Positions 31,819-41,274 of a DNA stretch of 64,000 nt are shown here, piece after piece. The stretch covers positions 1,240,001 to 1,304,000 of the forward strand of contig NZ_CP091456.1 of assembly GCF_023611925.1 (NCBI RefSeq), written 5' to 3'. Position 1 is the stretch's first letter. Every line of letters starts with the position of its first letter. The DNA is from Avibacterium sp. 20-132 (GTDB taxonomy: Bacteria > Pseudomonadota > Gammaproteobacteria > Enterobacterales > Pasteurellaceae). Below the pieces are notes generated by a model. The model was given only the letters and a program-made list of their open reading frames with translations. It searched no databases and was not told where the DNA came from. The translations under genes were made by a program, and so were the position numbers.

Positions 31819-32969
31819 ACTGAAACCCCTTGTGAGGCGGTGCAAACATAGAAATCTTCTTTTAGCCCTGTTTGTTTTTCATAATTTTCGCTAATAAGTT
31901 GGCGTACCGCGGCGACTTTTTCTTGTGGCGCAACCACCACAATACAGCCACCAAAACCGCCCCCTGTCATTCTCGCCCCGCCTGTGTTGCCAACGGCAAG
32001 TTGAGCGAGTTCGACTAAGTAATCAATTTGTGGCACGGTAATTTCAAAATCATCACGCATTGACTCGTGGGATTGTGCCATTAATTGCCCCAGTTTACTG
32101 AGATCGCCTTGTTTTAAAGCCTCAACAGCAGCAAGCACACGGGCATTTTCAGTAATAACGTGCTTGGCTCGCTTAGCGACGATAGGATCAAGTGCGGTAA
32201 GTTTTTCTTCCATTTTATTGAACTGTTCCACTGACACATCTCGCAAGGCTTTTACGCCAAAAAACGTGGCGGCTTTTTCACATTGTGTGCGACGAGTATT
32301 GTATTCACCAGCGACTAAATCGTGTTTAACGTGAGAATTAACAATCATCACAGCTACATCATTTGGTACAGGTGTGGGTTGGGTTTCAAGGCTGCGACAA
32401 TCGATCATCAGTAAATGATCTTTTCGCCCAAGGGCGGAAATCAGTTGATCCATATTGCCACAATTTGCCCCAACGAATTGGTTTTCTGCTTGCTGACCGA
32501 TCAACGCCAATTGAGTATCGCTAAGCGGAAGCTGGGCAAGCTGTTGGCAAAATTTGCCAATAGCTACTTCCAATGAAGCGGAAGAACTTAGCCCAGCAGA
32601 AAGTGGCACATTACCACTAATCACCAAATCAGCCCCTTGCTGGAAATGAGGACATTGTGCTTGAATAAATTTCACCACCCCACGCACATAGCCCGTCCAC
32701 TTATGTGCAGGATTTGTTTCAATGGGCTTGGCGAGATCAAATTCATCAAACGCATCGAGATCAGCGGCATAAACCCGAAATAAACTATCATCACGCTTTG
32801 CGCCACATACTGCCGTGCCATAATTAATGGCACAAGGCATCACAAAACCGTCATTGTAATCCGTATGCTCACCAATAATATTAACGCGCCCGGGAGCATA
32901 AACACGGAGATCAAAAGTGCGGTGAAATTTTTCAGAAAATAAGTGTTCTGCACGTTGTTGTGGGGTCAT
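31812..32969 (-). CDS. galK: Galactokinase GalK
   Basis: Phosphorylates galactose to galactose-1-phosphate. 385 residues of the GHMP kinase family: the galactokinase signature [20 protein letters not shown] near residues 28-47, the phosphate-binding [17 protein letters not shown], and [14 protein letters not shown]. It is the middle gene of galT-galK-galM, 21 bases after galT. Confidence 0.97.
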   Translation of the reverse strand: MTPQQRAEHLFSEKFHRTFDLRVYAPGRVNIIGEHTDYNDGFVMPCAINYGTAVCGAKRDDSLFRVYAADLDAFDEFDLAKPIETNPAHKWTGYVRGVVKFIQAQCPHFQQGADLVISGNVPLSAGLSSSASLEVAIGKFCQQLAQLPLSDTQLALIGQQAENQFVGANCGNMDQLISALGRKDHLLMIDCRSLETQPTPVPNDVAVMIVNSHVKHDLVAGEYNTRRTQCEKAATFFGVKALRDVSVEQFNKMEEKLTALDPIVAKRAKHVITENARVLAAVEALKQGDLSKLGQLMAQSHESMRDDFEITVPQIDYLVELAQLAVGNTGGARMTGGGFGGCIVVVAPQEKVAAVRQLISENYEKQTGLKEDFYVCTASQGVSVC

Positions 32970-32990
32970 TGACTGTCTCCTTCTTTTGAT

Positions 32991-34034
32991 TTAGCGTAAT
33001 TTATAATGAATATCGCTTAAAGCCCGTAATCTTTCTGCGGCTTGTTCTGCGGTGAGATCACGTTGGCTTTCTCCGAGCATTTCATAGCCCACCATAAATT
33101 TTCGCACCGTAGCAGAACGTAATAATGGGGGATAAAAATGGGCGTGTAGTTGCCAATGTTCATTTTCTTTGCCATTAAATGGCGCAAAATGAAAACCCAT
33201 TGAATAGGGGAAAGAGGTTTCAAACAGGTTATCATATTTGGTGGTCAGCAATTTCAAGGCAAGTGCCAAATCTTGCTGTTGCTCAGGGCAGAGTTGTGCA
33301 AAATTTTTACGATGTTGTTTAGGGAGTAATAAGGTTTCAAATGGCCATACCGCCCAATAAGGCACAAGGGCAACCCAATGTTGGGTTTCCACCACAATAC
33401 GTTCTTTCAGTGCCAATTCTCGTTGTACATAATCCACCAATAGCACTGAACCGTATTTTTCAAAATAACGCTGTTGAGCCAGATCTTCCTGCGCCACTTC
33501 ATTGGGAAGAAAACTATTCGCCCAAATTTGCCCGTGTGGGTGTGGATTTGAACAGCCCATTGCCGCCCCTTTGTTTTCAAAAATTTGTACCCAAGGGTAA
33601 CGCTGACCTAGCTCATTGAGTTGAGCTTGCCATACATCAATTACATCAGCAATTTCTTCTACGCTCAGTAAGGGTAAGGTTTTGCTGTGATCAGGTGAAA
33701 AACAAATGACACGACTTTCCCCTTCTGCCGCGGCTGTTTGAAACAATGGATCATCACTAGGTGCGGGCTTAGGTGTTTGTTCTAACAAGGCAGAAAAATC
33801 ATTTTTAAAGACAAAAGGTTTGTGATAATCAGGATTTTGCTCACCCGTAATACGCTTATTGCGCGGACAAAGATAACAGTTAGGATCATAGCTTGGTTTT
33901 TGCGCTTCTTCATTTTTCTCTTGCTGACCTTGCCACGGACGTTTTGCGCGGTGGGGAGAAACCAGTACCCAACGGTCAATCAATGGATTATAGCGGCGGT
34001 GTGGATGATCTGCCGCAACAAATTGTTCAGACAT
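32991..34034 (-). CDS. galT: Galactose-1-phosphate uridylyltransferase GalT
   Basis: Exchanges UMP between UDP-glucose and galactose-1-phosphate. 347 residues, class I GalT: the zinc site [16 protein letters not shown] (Cys52, Cys55 region), and the active-site [14 protein letters not shown] with the HPH nucleophile histidine. [20 protein letters not shown] is conserved. It is the first gene of the gal operon; galE is not in this cluster. Confidence 0.97.
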   Translation of the reverse strand: MSEQFVAADHPHRRYNPLIDRWVLVSPHRAKRPWQGQQEKNEEAQKPSYDPNCYLCPRNKRITGEQNPDYHKPFVFKNDFSALLEQTPKPAPSDDPLFQTAAAEGESRVICFSPDHSKTLPLLSVEEIADVIDVWQAQLNELGQRYPWVQIFENKGAAMGCSNPHPHGQIWANSFLPNEVAQEDLAQQRYFEKYGSVLLVDYVQRELALKERIVVETQHWVALVPYWAVWPFETLLLPKQHRKNFAQLCPEQQQDLALALKLLTTKYDNLFETSFPYSMGFHFAPFNGKENEHWQLHAHFYPPLLRSATVRKFMVGYEMLGESQRDLTAEQAAERLRALSDIHYKLR

Positions 34035-34058
34035 AATTATTCTCCCTTATCAAAAAGA

Positions 34059-34072
34059 TGAAAGCGGTTACA
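34059..34072 (-). promoter_or_regulatory. GalR/GalS operator near galT
   Basis: TGAAAGCGGTTACA matches the GalR/S half-site pattern TGNAANCGNTTNCA at every fixed position. Its centre is about 16 bases downstream of the predicted galT transcription start (near 34081), where repressor binding would block transcription. Confidence 0.75.
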
Positions 34073-34087
34073 AAAAGAAACTGCTAT

Positions 34088-34129
34088 AAAATAGCAGATT
34101 GCCAAAAATAAACTATTAACTAGATCACA
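34088..34129 (-). promoter_or_regulatory. Predicted galT promoter with CRP site
   Basis: On the minus strand TGTGATCTAGTTAATA (34129-34114) is a CRP site with one good half (TGTGA) and a weak second half. An extended -10, TGCTATTTT (TATTTT at 34093-34088), lies downstream so that the CRP centre falls near -41, a class II position. No -35 consensus is needed with this arrangement. Confidence 0.55.
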
Positions 34130-34154
34130 AATTGAGAAATAAGTCGTCTTTTTT

Positions 34155-34217
34155 TGTGATGGAGTTTTCATTTTTTAAAGTAAGCGTTTTCAATTAGAAA
34201 AAATTCTTTATATGATA
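34155..34217 (+). promoter_or_regulatory. Predicted galS promoter with CRP-like site and GalR/S operator
   Basis: AGTAAGCGTTTTCA (34179-34192) differs from TGNAANCGNTTNCA only at its first base and overlaps the -35-like TTTTCA of a promoter with -10 TATGAT near 34212. TGTGATGGAGTTTTCA (34155-34170) is a partial CRP site about 61 bases before the likely start. The arrangement suggests galS autoregulation. Coordinates here may be off by one base. Confidence 0.5.
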
Positions 34218-34254
34218 AGTGCGGTATAAATTTTTTGCATTTTTAGGGGAGAAG

Positions 34255-35256
34255 ATGATTACAATTCGTGATGTGGCAAAACAAGCGGGGGTTTCCGTCG
34301 CAACGGTTTCTCGTGTGCTGAATAATCATTCTTCCGCCAGTGAGAAAGCCCGTCTGGCGGTACAAAAAGCAGTGCAGGAACTGGGTTATCATCCCAACGC
34401 GAATGCACAAGCGCTCGCCCTGCAAAACACGGAGACCATCGGCGTGGTGGTAACCGATGTTACCGATCCGTTCTTTGCGATTTTAGTTAAAGCGGTGGAT
34501 AAAGTGGCAGAACAGCATCAAAAAAGTATTTTGATCGGCATTGGTTATCATAATGCAGAAAAAGAACGCCGTGCTATTGAAACCTTGCTACGCAAGCGTT
34601 GTAGTTGCTTAGTGGTGCACGCCAAAGCCTTGAGTGATGAAGAATTAAGCCAATATTTAAGTCGCATTGCGGGAATGGTGGTGATTAATCGCGTGGTGAA
34701 AGGCTATGAAAATCGTTGTGTGAGCCTTGATAACACCAAAGGCACATTTATTGCCACAGAAAGTTTAATTCGCCTTGGGCATAAAAATATTGGCTATATT
34801 GGTTCAAATCATCAAATCAGTGATGAAGCGGAACGTATTCAGGGCTATTTAAATGCCCTTGAGCAACATCATTTACCTGCCGTTACTCATCGTATTGCAC
34901 ATAGCTCGCCTGATTTTGAAGGGGGCGAGCAGGCGATGATCCATTTATTGAGTTACAATTCTGATTTAACCGCCGTCGTCGCCTATAACGATACAATGGC
35001 AGCAGGAGCAATTTCCGTATTAAATGAAAACAATATCAACGTGCCGAAACAATTTTCCATTATCGGGTTTGATGATATGCCCATTGCCCGCTATTTGATC
35101 CCTAAACTTACTACCATTCGCTATCCGATTGATTTAATGGCAACTTATGCGGCTAACTTAGCGTTAAGCTTGGTGGATAACCGCATTAATACACCGATTC
35201 ATACGCAATTTAATCCAACCCTAGTCAGACGATTTTCCACAGAACCTTGTGATTAA
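34255..35256 (+). CDS. galS: Galactose/mgl repressor GalS (LacI family)
   Basis: 333 residues from the ATG at 34255 ([20 protein letters not shown]), preceded by AGGGGAGAAG; the upstream GTG at 34219 lies in an uptake signal and is not needed. The HTH plus hinge reads through [16 protein letters not shown], and the periplasmic-binding-protein-like effector domain contains [19 protein letters not shown] and [13 protein letters not shown]. It resembles E. coli GalS and GalR closely. Its position between galTKM and mglBAC, with operators at both promoters, indicates that it controls both. Confidence 0.93.
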   Translation: MITIRDVAKQAGVSVATVSRVLNNHSSASEKARLAVQKAVQELGYHPNANAQALALQNTETIGVVVTDVTDPFFAILVKAVDKVAEQHQKSILIGIGYHNAEKERRAIETLLRKRCSCLVVHAKALSDEELSQYLSRIAGMVVINRVVKGYENRCVSLDNTKGTFIATESLIRLGHKNIGYIGSNHQISDEAERIQGYLNALEQHHLPAVTHRIAHSSPDFEGGEQAMIHLLSYNSDLTAVVAYNDTMAAGAISVLNENNINVPKQFSIIGFDDMPIARYLIPKLTTIRYPIDLMATYAANLALSLVDNRINTPIHTQFNPTLVRRFSTEPCD

Positions 35257-35290
35257 TTTATGATCACCGTCACATTTTTAAACATTTTTT

Positions 35291-35304
35291 TGTAATCGTT
35301 TCCA
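35291..35304 (+). promoter_or_regulatory. GalR/GalS operator of mglBAC
   Basis: TGTAATCGTTTCCA matches TGNAANCGNTTNCA at every fixed position. Its centre (35297.5) is at about -60.5 relative to the predicted start near 35358, next to the CRP site. Confidence 0.85.
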
Positions 35305-35308
35305 TTAA

Positions 35309-35351
35309 TGTGAGAGGGATCACAGTCTTAACAATTATTTTTCGTTATGCT
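35309..35351 (+). promoter_or_regulatory. mglBAC promoter with consensus CRP site
   Basis: TGTGAGAGGGATCACA (35309-35324) is a perfect TGTGA-N6-TCACA CRP site. A -10 element TATGCT lies at 35346-35351, giving a start near 35358 and a CRP centre at -41.5, the class II position. No consensus -35 is present, as expected for a CRP-dependent promoter. Confidence 0.88.
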
Positions 35352-35460
35352 CTGTTCTGTTATTGAATTTATTTCATAACAAATCCTTGTGCTGTATGAA
35401 ATAAATTTAGCAGTATGCACAACCTCTTTGCGATTGTTTAATCCATTTAAGGAGCTATCT

Positions 35461-36453
35461 ATGAAAAAAATACTATTAAAAACCACCGCACTTGCTGTGG
35501 GCTTAGGTCTTGCTGCGACAACAGCACAAGCGGTGAACCGAATTGGTGTAACGATTTACAAATATGACGATAATTTTATGTCTTTAATGCGTCAAGAAAT
35601 TGATAAAGAAGCAAAAACACTTAAAGACGTTGAATTATTAATGAACGATTCACAAAATGCCCAATCCGTGCAAAATGACCAAGTAGATGTGTTGATCTCT
35701 AAAGGGGTGAAAGCTCTTGCCATTAACCTTGTCGATCCCGCGGCTGCGCCAACCATTATTGGCAAAGCAAAAGCGGAGGATATTCCGGTGGTGTTCTTCA
35801 ATAAAGATCCGGGCGCAAAAGCCATCGGAAGTTATGAACAGGCTTATTATGTGGGGACAGATCCAAAAGAATCAGGCGTCATTCAAGGGCAACTTATCAC
35901 CAAGCACTGGAAAGCTAATCCAGCTTTTGACTTAAATAAAGACGGTAAAATTCAATATGTACTGTTAAAAGGTGAACCCGGTCACCCAGATGCAGAAGCA
36001 CGAACCAAATATGTGATTGAAGAATTAAATAAAAATGGCATTGAAACCGAACAGCTCTTTATTGACACAGGAATGTGGGACGCAGCATTAGCGAAAGACA
36101 AAATGGATGCGTGGTTATCCAGCTCTAAAGCGAATGATATTGAAGTGATTATTTCTAATAATGACGGTATGGCAATGGGTGCATTGGAAGCCACCAAAGC
36201 ACACGGTAAAAAATTACCGATCTTCGGTGTGGATGCCCTGCCTGAAGTGTTGCAACTGATCAAAAAAGGGGAAATGGCAGGCACCGTGTTAAATGATGGC
36301 GTAAACCAAGGTAAAGCTGTGGTGCAATTAGCCAATAACTTAGCTAACGAAAAACCCGCGACAGAAGGCACACAATGGAAATTAGAAAGTAAGGTTGTGC
36401 GTATTCCTTATGTGGGTGTCGATGCAGATAATCTAAATGAATTTCTAAAATAA
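35461..36453 (+). CDS. mglB: Galactose/methyl-galactoside ABC transporter periplasmic binding protein MglB
   Basis: A 330-residue periplasmic protein from the ATG at 35461, with AAGGAG nine bases upstream. The signal peptide ends ...ATTAQA (about residue 24), and the mature part starts [40 protein letters not shown] contains the EF-hand-like calcium loop typical of galactose-binding protein, and [19 protein letters not shown] is the ligand-binding region. It should capture galactose and glucose for MglAC. The in-frame start at 35389 is rejected because it lies in the leader. Confidence 0.97.
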   Translation: MKKILLKTTALAVGLGLAATTAQAVNRIGVTIYKYDDNFMSLMRQEIDKEAKTLKDVELLMNDSQNAQSVQNDQVDVLISKGVKALAINLVDPAAAPTIIGKAKAEDIPVVFFNKDPGAKAIGSYEQAYYVGTDPKESGVIQGQLITKHWKANPAFDLNKDGKIQYVLLKGEPGHPDAEARTKYVIEELNKNGIETEQLFIDTGMWDAALAKDKMDAWLSSSKANDIEVIISNNDGMAMGALEATKAHGKKLPIFGVDALPEVLQLIKKGEMAGTVLNDGVNQGKAVVQLANNLANEKPATEGTQWKLESKVVRIPYVGVDADNLNEFLK

Positions 36454-36467
36454 TATGCATTATATAT

Positions 36468-36490
36468 AAGGGGAGAATGGCTCCCCTTTT
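36468..36490 (+). terminator. Intercistronic hairpin between mglB and mglA
   Basis: GGGGAG (36470-36475) pairs with CTCCCC (36481-36486), then TTTT. It lies 16 bases after mglB. It could terminate part of the transcripts or protect mglB mRNA ends, giving more binding protein than transporter. Confidence 0.7.
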
Positions 36491-36504
36491 CTATGAGGTT
36501 GGCT

Positions 36505-38028
36505 ATGAAAGAACATACACCAATGCCACAACACCAAGAGATTTTACTGACAATGACCAATGTAAGTAAAACCTTCCCCGGTGTTAAAGCCCTCGATCGG
36601 GCAAATCTCACCGTCCGTTCACATTCTGTTCACGCCTTAATGGGAGAAAATGGGGCGGGCAAATCCACCTTACTTAAATGCCTATTTGGCATTTATGCCA
36701 AAGATGAAGGGGAAATTCTCTTTTTAAATCAACCTGTTAATTTTAAAACATCAAAAGAAGCGCTAGAAAATGGCATCTCAATGGTTCATCAAGAACTCAA
36801 TTTAGTTCGACAACGCAATGTAATGGATAATCTTTGGTTAGGACGCTATCCGCTAAAAGGCATTTTTGTCGATCACGCTAAAATGTATCACGATACCAAA
36901 GCGATTTTTGATGAATTGGATATTGATGTAGATCCGAAAGAAAAAGTGGCAAATCTCTCTGTTTCACAAATGCAAATGATTGAAATTGCAAAGGCTTTTT
37001 CTTACAACGCAAAAATTGTGATTATGGATGAACCCACTTCCTCCTTGTCAGAAAAAGAAGTGGAACATTTATTTAAAATCATCGAAAAACTCAAAGCACG
37101 AGGCTGTGGGATTATTTACATTTCGCACAAAATGGACGAAATTTTTAAAATTTGCGATGAAATCACTATTCTGCGCGATGGCAAATGGATCAACACCGTG
37201 CCAGTCAAAGGCAGTACAATGGACGAAATTGTGGCAATGATGGTAGGGCGTGAGCTAACTCAACGCTTTCCTGCAAAAACCAACACACCACAAGAAGTCA
37301 TTTTAGACGTGGAACATCTCACTGCTCTCAATCAACCGTCTATTCAAGATGTGAGTTTTCAGCTTCGTAAAGGGGAAATTCTAGGGATTGCAGGGCTGGT
37401 AGGGGCAAAACGCACCGATATTGTGGAAACCATTTTCGGGGTACGCGAACGTAAAGCGGGTGAAATTAAATTATACGGAAAAACAATGAAAAATCGCACC
37501 GCACTTGAAGCGATTAACAATGGTTTTGCTTTAGTTACAGAAGAACGCCGCTCTACGGGCATTTATGCCAACCTAAATATTGAATTTAACTCGTTGATTT
37601 CAAATATGAAATCCTATTTAGGTCGATTAGGTTTATTAAGTGGCAACAAAATGAAAAGCGACACCCAATGGGTGATTGATGCAATGAATGTGAAAACCCC
37701 TTCACACAAAACCACCATTGGTTCGCTGTCTGGCGGAAATCAACAAAAAGTGGTGATTGGGCGTTGGTTGCTCACCCAGCCAGAAATTTTAATGCTTGAT
37801 GAACCCACTCGAGGCATTGATATTGGTGCAAAATTTGAAATTTACCAATTGATTATGGAACTTGCCAAAAAAGAGAAAGGCATCATTATGATTTCTTCCG
37901 AAATGCCCGAACTGTTAGGCGTAACCGACCGAATTTTAGTGATGAGTAACGGAAAAGTGGCGGGCATTGTAGAAACCGCCAAAACCTCACAAGAAGAAAT
38001 TCTGCAACTTGCAGCGAAATATCTCTAA
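36505..38028 (+). CDS. mglA: Galactose/methyl-galactoside ABC transporter ATP-binding protein MglA
   Basis: 507 residues with two ABC domains, as in other sugar importers of the CUT2 class. The first has Walker [15 protein letters not shown], signature [15 protein letters not shown] and Walker [13 protein letters not shown]. The second has a degenerate Walker A (GLVGAKRTD), signature [15 protein letters not shown] and [15 protein letters not shown]. The ATG at 36505 has GAGG six bases upstream; an in-frame ATG at 36493 is possible. It energises MglC. Confidence 0.97.
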   Translation: MKEHTPMPQHQEILLTMTNVSKTFPGVKALDRANLTVRSHSVHALMGENGAGKSTLLKCLFGIYAKDEGEILFLNQPVNFKTSKEALENGISMVHQELNLVRQRNVMDNLWLGRYPLKGIFVDHAKMYHDTKAIFDELDIDVDPKEKVANLSVSQMQMIEIAKAFSYNAKIVIMDEPTSSLSEKEVEHLFKIIEKLKARGCGIIYISHKMDEIFKICDEITILRDGKWINTVPVKGSTMDEIVAMMVGRELTQRFPAKTNTPQEVILDVEHLTALNQPSIQDVSFQLRKGEILGIAGLVGAKRTDIVETIFGVRERKAGEIKLYGKTMKNRTALEAINNGFALVTEERRSTGIYANLNIEFNSLISNMKSYLGRLGLLSGNKMKSDTQWVIDAMNVKTPSHKTTIGSLSGGNQQKVVIGRWLLTQPEILMLDEPTRGIDIGAKFEIYQLIMELAKKEKGIIMISSEMPELLGVTDRILVMSNGKVAGIVETAKTSQEEILQLAAKYL

Positions 38029-38046
38029 TTTAGAAGGAAATGAATT

Positions 38047-39057
38047 ATGTCAGCTTTAAAATCGAATAAATCGCTTGATTTCCTCAAACAAAATGCCATT
38101 TATTTTGTCCTCTTAGTCTTGCTTGGCATTATTATTATGCAAGATCCAAGCTTCTTAAGCTTACGAAATTTCAGTAATATTCTGACCCAATCTTCGGTTC
38201 GTTTAATTATTGCACTCGGTGTTGCAGGCTTATTGGTTACACAGGGAACCGACTTATCCGCTGGGCGTCAAGTGGGCTTGGCTGCGGTAATCTCTGCCAC
38301 ACTTCTGCAAGCAATGGATAATATGAACCGTGTTTTCCCTGATTTAGGTGAAATCCCGATTCCTGTGGTGATTTTAGTTGTCTGCTTTGTTGGCGCAATC
38401 ATTGGCTTGGTCAATGGCGTAGTCATTGCTTACCTGAATGTTACCCCATTTATTGCCACAATGGGAACGATGATCATTGTTTATGGCATCAACTCGCTTT
38501 ATTACGATGCCGTTGGCTCATCACCCATCGCGGGCTTTAATGAACAATTTTCAACCTTTGCTCAAGGTTTTTTCAGAATAGGAAGTTTCAAATTATCCTA
38601 TATCACCATCTATGCAGCAATTTGTGCCGCTTTTGTTTGGGTGCTATGGAATAAAACGCGTTTTGGTAAAAATATTTTTGCCATTGGGGGAAATCCAGAA
38701 GCCGCTCGTGTGTCAGGGGTGAATGTAACCCGTAACCTTGTCGCCATTTATATGATTGCAGGAATATTTTACGCATTTGGTGGTATGCTGGAGGCAGGAC
38801 GTATCGGCAGTGCAACCAATAACCTTGGTTTTATGTATGAACTTGATGCCATTGCTGCTTGTGTCGTAGGAGGGGTTTCTTTCGCAGGTGGGGTGGGTAC
38901 CGTAATGGGCGTTATTACCGGCGTGCTTATCTTTACTGTCATCAATTATGGTTTAACCTACATCGGCGTAAACCCTTACTGGCAATATATTATCAAAGGG
39001 AGCATCATCATCTTCGCCGTCGCCATTGACTCGCTTAAATATGCGAAGAAAAAATAG
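38047..39057 (+). CDS. mglC: Galactose/methyl-galactoside ABC transporter permease MglC
   Basis: A 336-residue inner-membrane permease of the CUT2 family, with about ten hydrophobic segments: LIIALGVAGLLVTQGTDLSA, YLNVTPFIATMGTMIIVYGI, and the cytoplasmic coupling stretch FAIGGNPEAARVSGVNVTRN. It lies 18 bases after mglA behind AGAAGGAAATG. It is the last gene of mglBAC. Confidence 0.97.
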   Translation: MSALKSNKSLDFLKQNAIYFVLLVLLGIIIMQDPSFLSLRNFSNILTQSSVRLIIALGVAGLLVTQGTDLSAGRQVGLAAVISATLLQAMDNMNRVFPDLGEIPIPVVILVVCFVGAIIGLVNGVVIAYLNVTPFIATMGTMIIVYGINSLYYDAVGSSPIAGFNEQFSTFAQGFFRIGSFKLSYITIYAAICAAFVWVLWNKTRFGKNIFAIGGNPEAARVSGVNVTRNLVAIYMIAGIFYAFGGMLEAGRIGSATNNLGFMYELDAIAACVVGGVSFAGGVGTVMGVITGVLIFTVINYGLTYIGVNPYWQYIIKGSIIIFAVAIDSLKYAKKK

Positions 39058-39106
39058 CGACAGTGCAGAAAAAACTTGTGAAAAAATCACCGCACTTAAT
39101 TCTTCT

Positions 39107-39140
39107 CTTCCCCTCTTTATAAAAGAGGGGAAGCTATTTT
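39107..39140 (+). terminator. mglBAC terminator
   Basis: CTTCCCCTCTTT (39107-39118) pairs with AAAGAGGGGAAG (39122-39133), followed by CTATTTTTAG. Confidence 0.88.
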
Positions 39141-39265
39141 TAGGAATAACGAACCGTATCACTGTGCCGATTTACTGCACTGATTGAGTTGGCAATATCT
39201 TCGTCGATTTGTACGTCTATCAGCCGTATAATTCTTGTTGGAGATTTAATTTATGGAGAGGAAAA

Positions 39266-39565
39266 ATGATGAAAGCAATGGCAAAAGCAAGATTGGAAGC
39301 TAAAGTAAATTTAGATATATATCAAATAATTAAGCAAGCAGCAGCAATTTCAGGGCGAACATTAACTGACTTTGTTGTGAGTGTTGCTTACGAAGAAGCT
39401 AAAAAAACGATTTCAGAGCATCAAGTTTTACATTTAACATTAAATGATCAAGCATTACTTATTGAAAGTTTAAGTAAACCATTTGAGCCTAATCAATCAA
39501 TGAAAAACGCACTTGATTTGTATCAAGAATATTTATCTACCTCCAAGGAGGTTAAAGTGAAATGA
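39266..39565 (+). CDS. TacA-like (DUF1778) antitoxin
   Basis: A 99-residue protein from the ATG at 39266 (GGAGAGGAAAA upstream). The N-terminal ARLEAKVNLDIYQIIKQAAA and ISGRTLTDFVVSVAYEEAKK form the ribbon-helix-helix DNA-binding domain of DUF1778 antitoxins. The C-terminal part with HLTLNDQALLIESLSKPFEP is the usual toxin-binding tail (compare the L..D...F..L pattern). Its stop overlaps the start of the GNAT gene by four bases (ATGA), the standard TacA-TacT arrangement. It should neutralise the toxin and repress its own operon. Confidence 0.9.
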   Translation: MMKAMAKARLEAKVNLDIYQIIKQAAAISGRTLTDFVVSVAYEEAKKTISEHQVLHLTLNDQALLIESLSKPFEPNQSMKNALDLYQEYLSTSKEVKVK

Positions 39566-40077
39566 TAAATAAGAACTTAAAAGATTTACGAGTGCTTCCC
39601 TTAGAGGAATTATAGATTAAGAGAAATACTTTTTCTTGTTGTAATAAAGAATTAGAAAAATATTTTTACCAGTATGCTTCTCAAGATGTAAAAAAGGGAT
39701 TGGCAAAATGTTTTGTACTTATAGATGAAAAACAATCCAATATTATTGGATACTACACCTTATCTGCATTGTCTGTATCTGTTTCAGATATTCCGCAAGA
39801 AAGAGTTAAAGGTATTCCATACCCTAATATTCCGGGGGTGTTAATTGGGCGATTAGCCATTGCTGATTATTTTCAAAAGCAAGGATACGGAAAATTTTTG
39901 GTTGTAGATGCGATGTACAAGATAAAAAACACGAATGTAGGTGCTGCAATTTTAGTTGTTGAGGCAAAAGATGATAATGCTTTTTTATTTTATAAAAAAT
40001 TAGGTTTTATCGAATTTAAAGATCTCGAGATAAAGCATAGAAAATTATTTTATCCGCTTACAAAAATCATTAAATAG
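39562..40077 (+). pseudogene. TacT-like GNAT acetyltransferase toxin interrupted by an amber codon
   Basis: From the ATG at 39562 the frame encodes 171 codons, but codon 18 is TAG (39613-39615). After it the frame is intact: IKRNTFSCCNKELEKYFYQY, then GYYTLSALSVSVSDI, the acetyl-CoA loop GRLAIADYFQKQGYGKFLVV (R/Q-x-x-G-x-G/A pattern) and FYKKLGFIEF. This is a TacT/AtaT-type tRNA-acetylating toxin. The remaining frame has a possible internal start at 39700, too late to include the N-terminal strand. Either a single base change inactivates the toxin, or the codon is suppressed or missequenced. Confidence 0.82.
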
Positions 40078-40080
40078 ATG

Positions 40081-40106
40081 AAAATCCCCTCCTAAGAGGG
40101 GATTTT
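40081..40106 (+). terminator. Terminator after the toxin-antitoxin pair
   Basis: AAAATCCCCTC and GAGGGGATTTT form a perfect 11-bp stem around a 4-base loop, followed by T-rich sequence. Confidence 0.88.
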
Positions 40107-40140
40107 CATTTGTATTATACGATCTAAATAGACGTTGATT

Positions 40141-40876
40141 GTGTTATCCCATAGGTAAGGGCGTAGCGATGTGTTCGCCCGAAATAGATGGATTTCATTT
40201 CACACCCAACGGGCAGACACATTGGTGTAACAATTCTGATTATTAAAACAAAAGAGAACCATACGATTTGATTTTATGAAGGATAAGGCGTTGTTTCACA
40301 GGTAGGGGCGGATCGATGTATCCGCCCGAAATAGATGGATTTCATTCCACACCCAACGGGCAGACACATAGGTCTGCCCCTACATTGCTGCAACAATTCT
40401 GGTTATTGAAACAAAAGAGAATCATACGATTTGATTTTATGAACAATAAGGTGCTATCCCACAGGTAGGGGCGGATCGATGTATCCGCCCGAAATAGATG
40501 GATTTCATTCCACACCCAACGGGCAGACACATCGATCTGCCCCTATATTGCTGCAACAATTCTGGTTATTAAAACAAAAGAGAACCATACGATTTGATTT
40601 TATGAACAATAAGGTGCTATCCCACAGGTAGGGGCGGATCGATGTATCCGCCCGAAATAAGATGGATTTCATTCCACACCCAACGGGCAGACACATAGGT
40701 CTGCCCCTACATTGCTGCAACAATTCTGGTTATTGAAACAAAAGAGAATCATACGATTTGATTTTATGAACAATAAGGTGCTATCCCACAGGTAGGGGCG
40801 GACCGATGTGTTCGCCCGAAATAGACGAATTTCATTTCACACCCAACGGGCAGACACATCGGTCTGCCCCTACATT
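40141..40876. repeat. Five tandem copies of a ~163-bp palindrome-bearing repeat
   Basis: Unit starts, taken at GGTAGGGGCGG or its variant, are 40154, 40301, 40464, 40627 and 40791, so spacing is 147, 163, 163 and 164 bases. The first unit lacks about 16 bases of the second hairpin, and the last is cut after it. Each full unit has a hairpin GGGCGGAT/ATCCGCCC, a 29-base connector, a second hairpin GGGCAGAC/GTCTGCCC, then an AT-rich spacer. The two hairpins are also near-complementary to each other over about 27 bases, so the whole segment forms a large inverted repeat. Short ORFs inside it (40342-40723, minus strand) arise from the repetition and are not genes. Confidence 0.92.
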
Positions 40877-41274
40877 AAATATGTGAAGCAATGTTGCATT
40901 AGCATTGTGGTTATCGGACAAATCTTTAATGAATGCTACATTATTACAGTCAAGCAGCTTGAACATTTTGCTTAGGTAATAATTTATCTTGTTATAAATT
41001 TTCTATTTCTCCCAATCCTTTTTTGAAGAAAAATAACTTTTTTGTAGATTTAATTGTTGATTGTTATAAATAGCTGCTTAAAAAGTGCAATAAGTTATAA
41101 GAACTTCTTTTCAATCATTAACCTGGGGTTACTTTACATTAAATTTACAATTAATTACGCTAAATTGGTTAGTAATGTAGCGGTTTTATGCTATATTTGC
41201 ATCCTGAAATTTTTATCTTTGTTCGTTTTTTAAACGATAGTTGTTTCTTCACCAACCAAAATTAGGTATAACTT
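40877..41274 (+). promoter_or_regulatory. Upstream region of the adhesin gene with a predicted promoter
   Basis: A 398-base AT-rich gap without a gene. TTGGTT (41165-41170), a 16-base spacer and TATGCT (41187-41192) form a plausible promoter about 80 bases before the adhesin ATG. No long homopolymer or short tandem repeat tract suggesting slipped-strand phase variation is present. ATTAGGTATAACTT precedes the start codon. Confidence 0.4.

Noticed and set aside
40342..40723. Two nearly identical minus-strand ORFs
   Set aside because: They are translations of successive units of the 163-bp tandem repeat, including its hairpins.
40141..40876. Possible CRISPR array
   Set aside because: Units are ~163 bases with conserved sequence throughout, no 28-40-base repeats or unique spacers, and no cas genes nearby.
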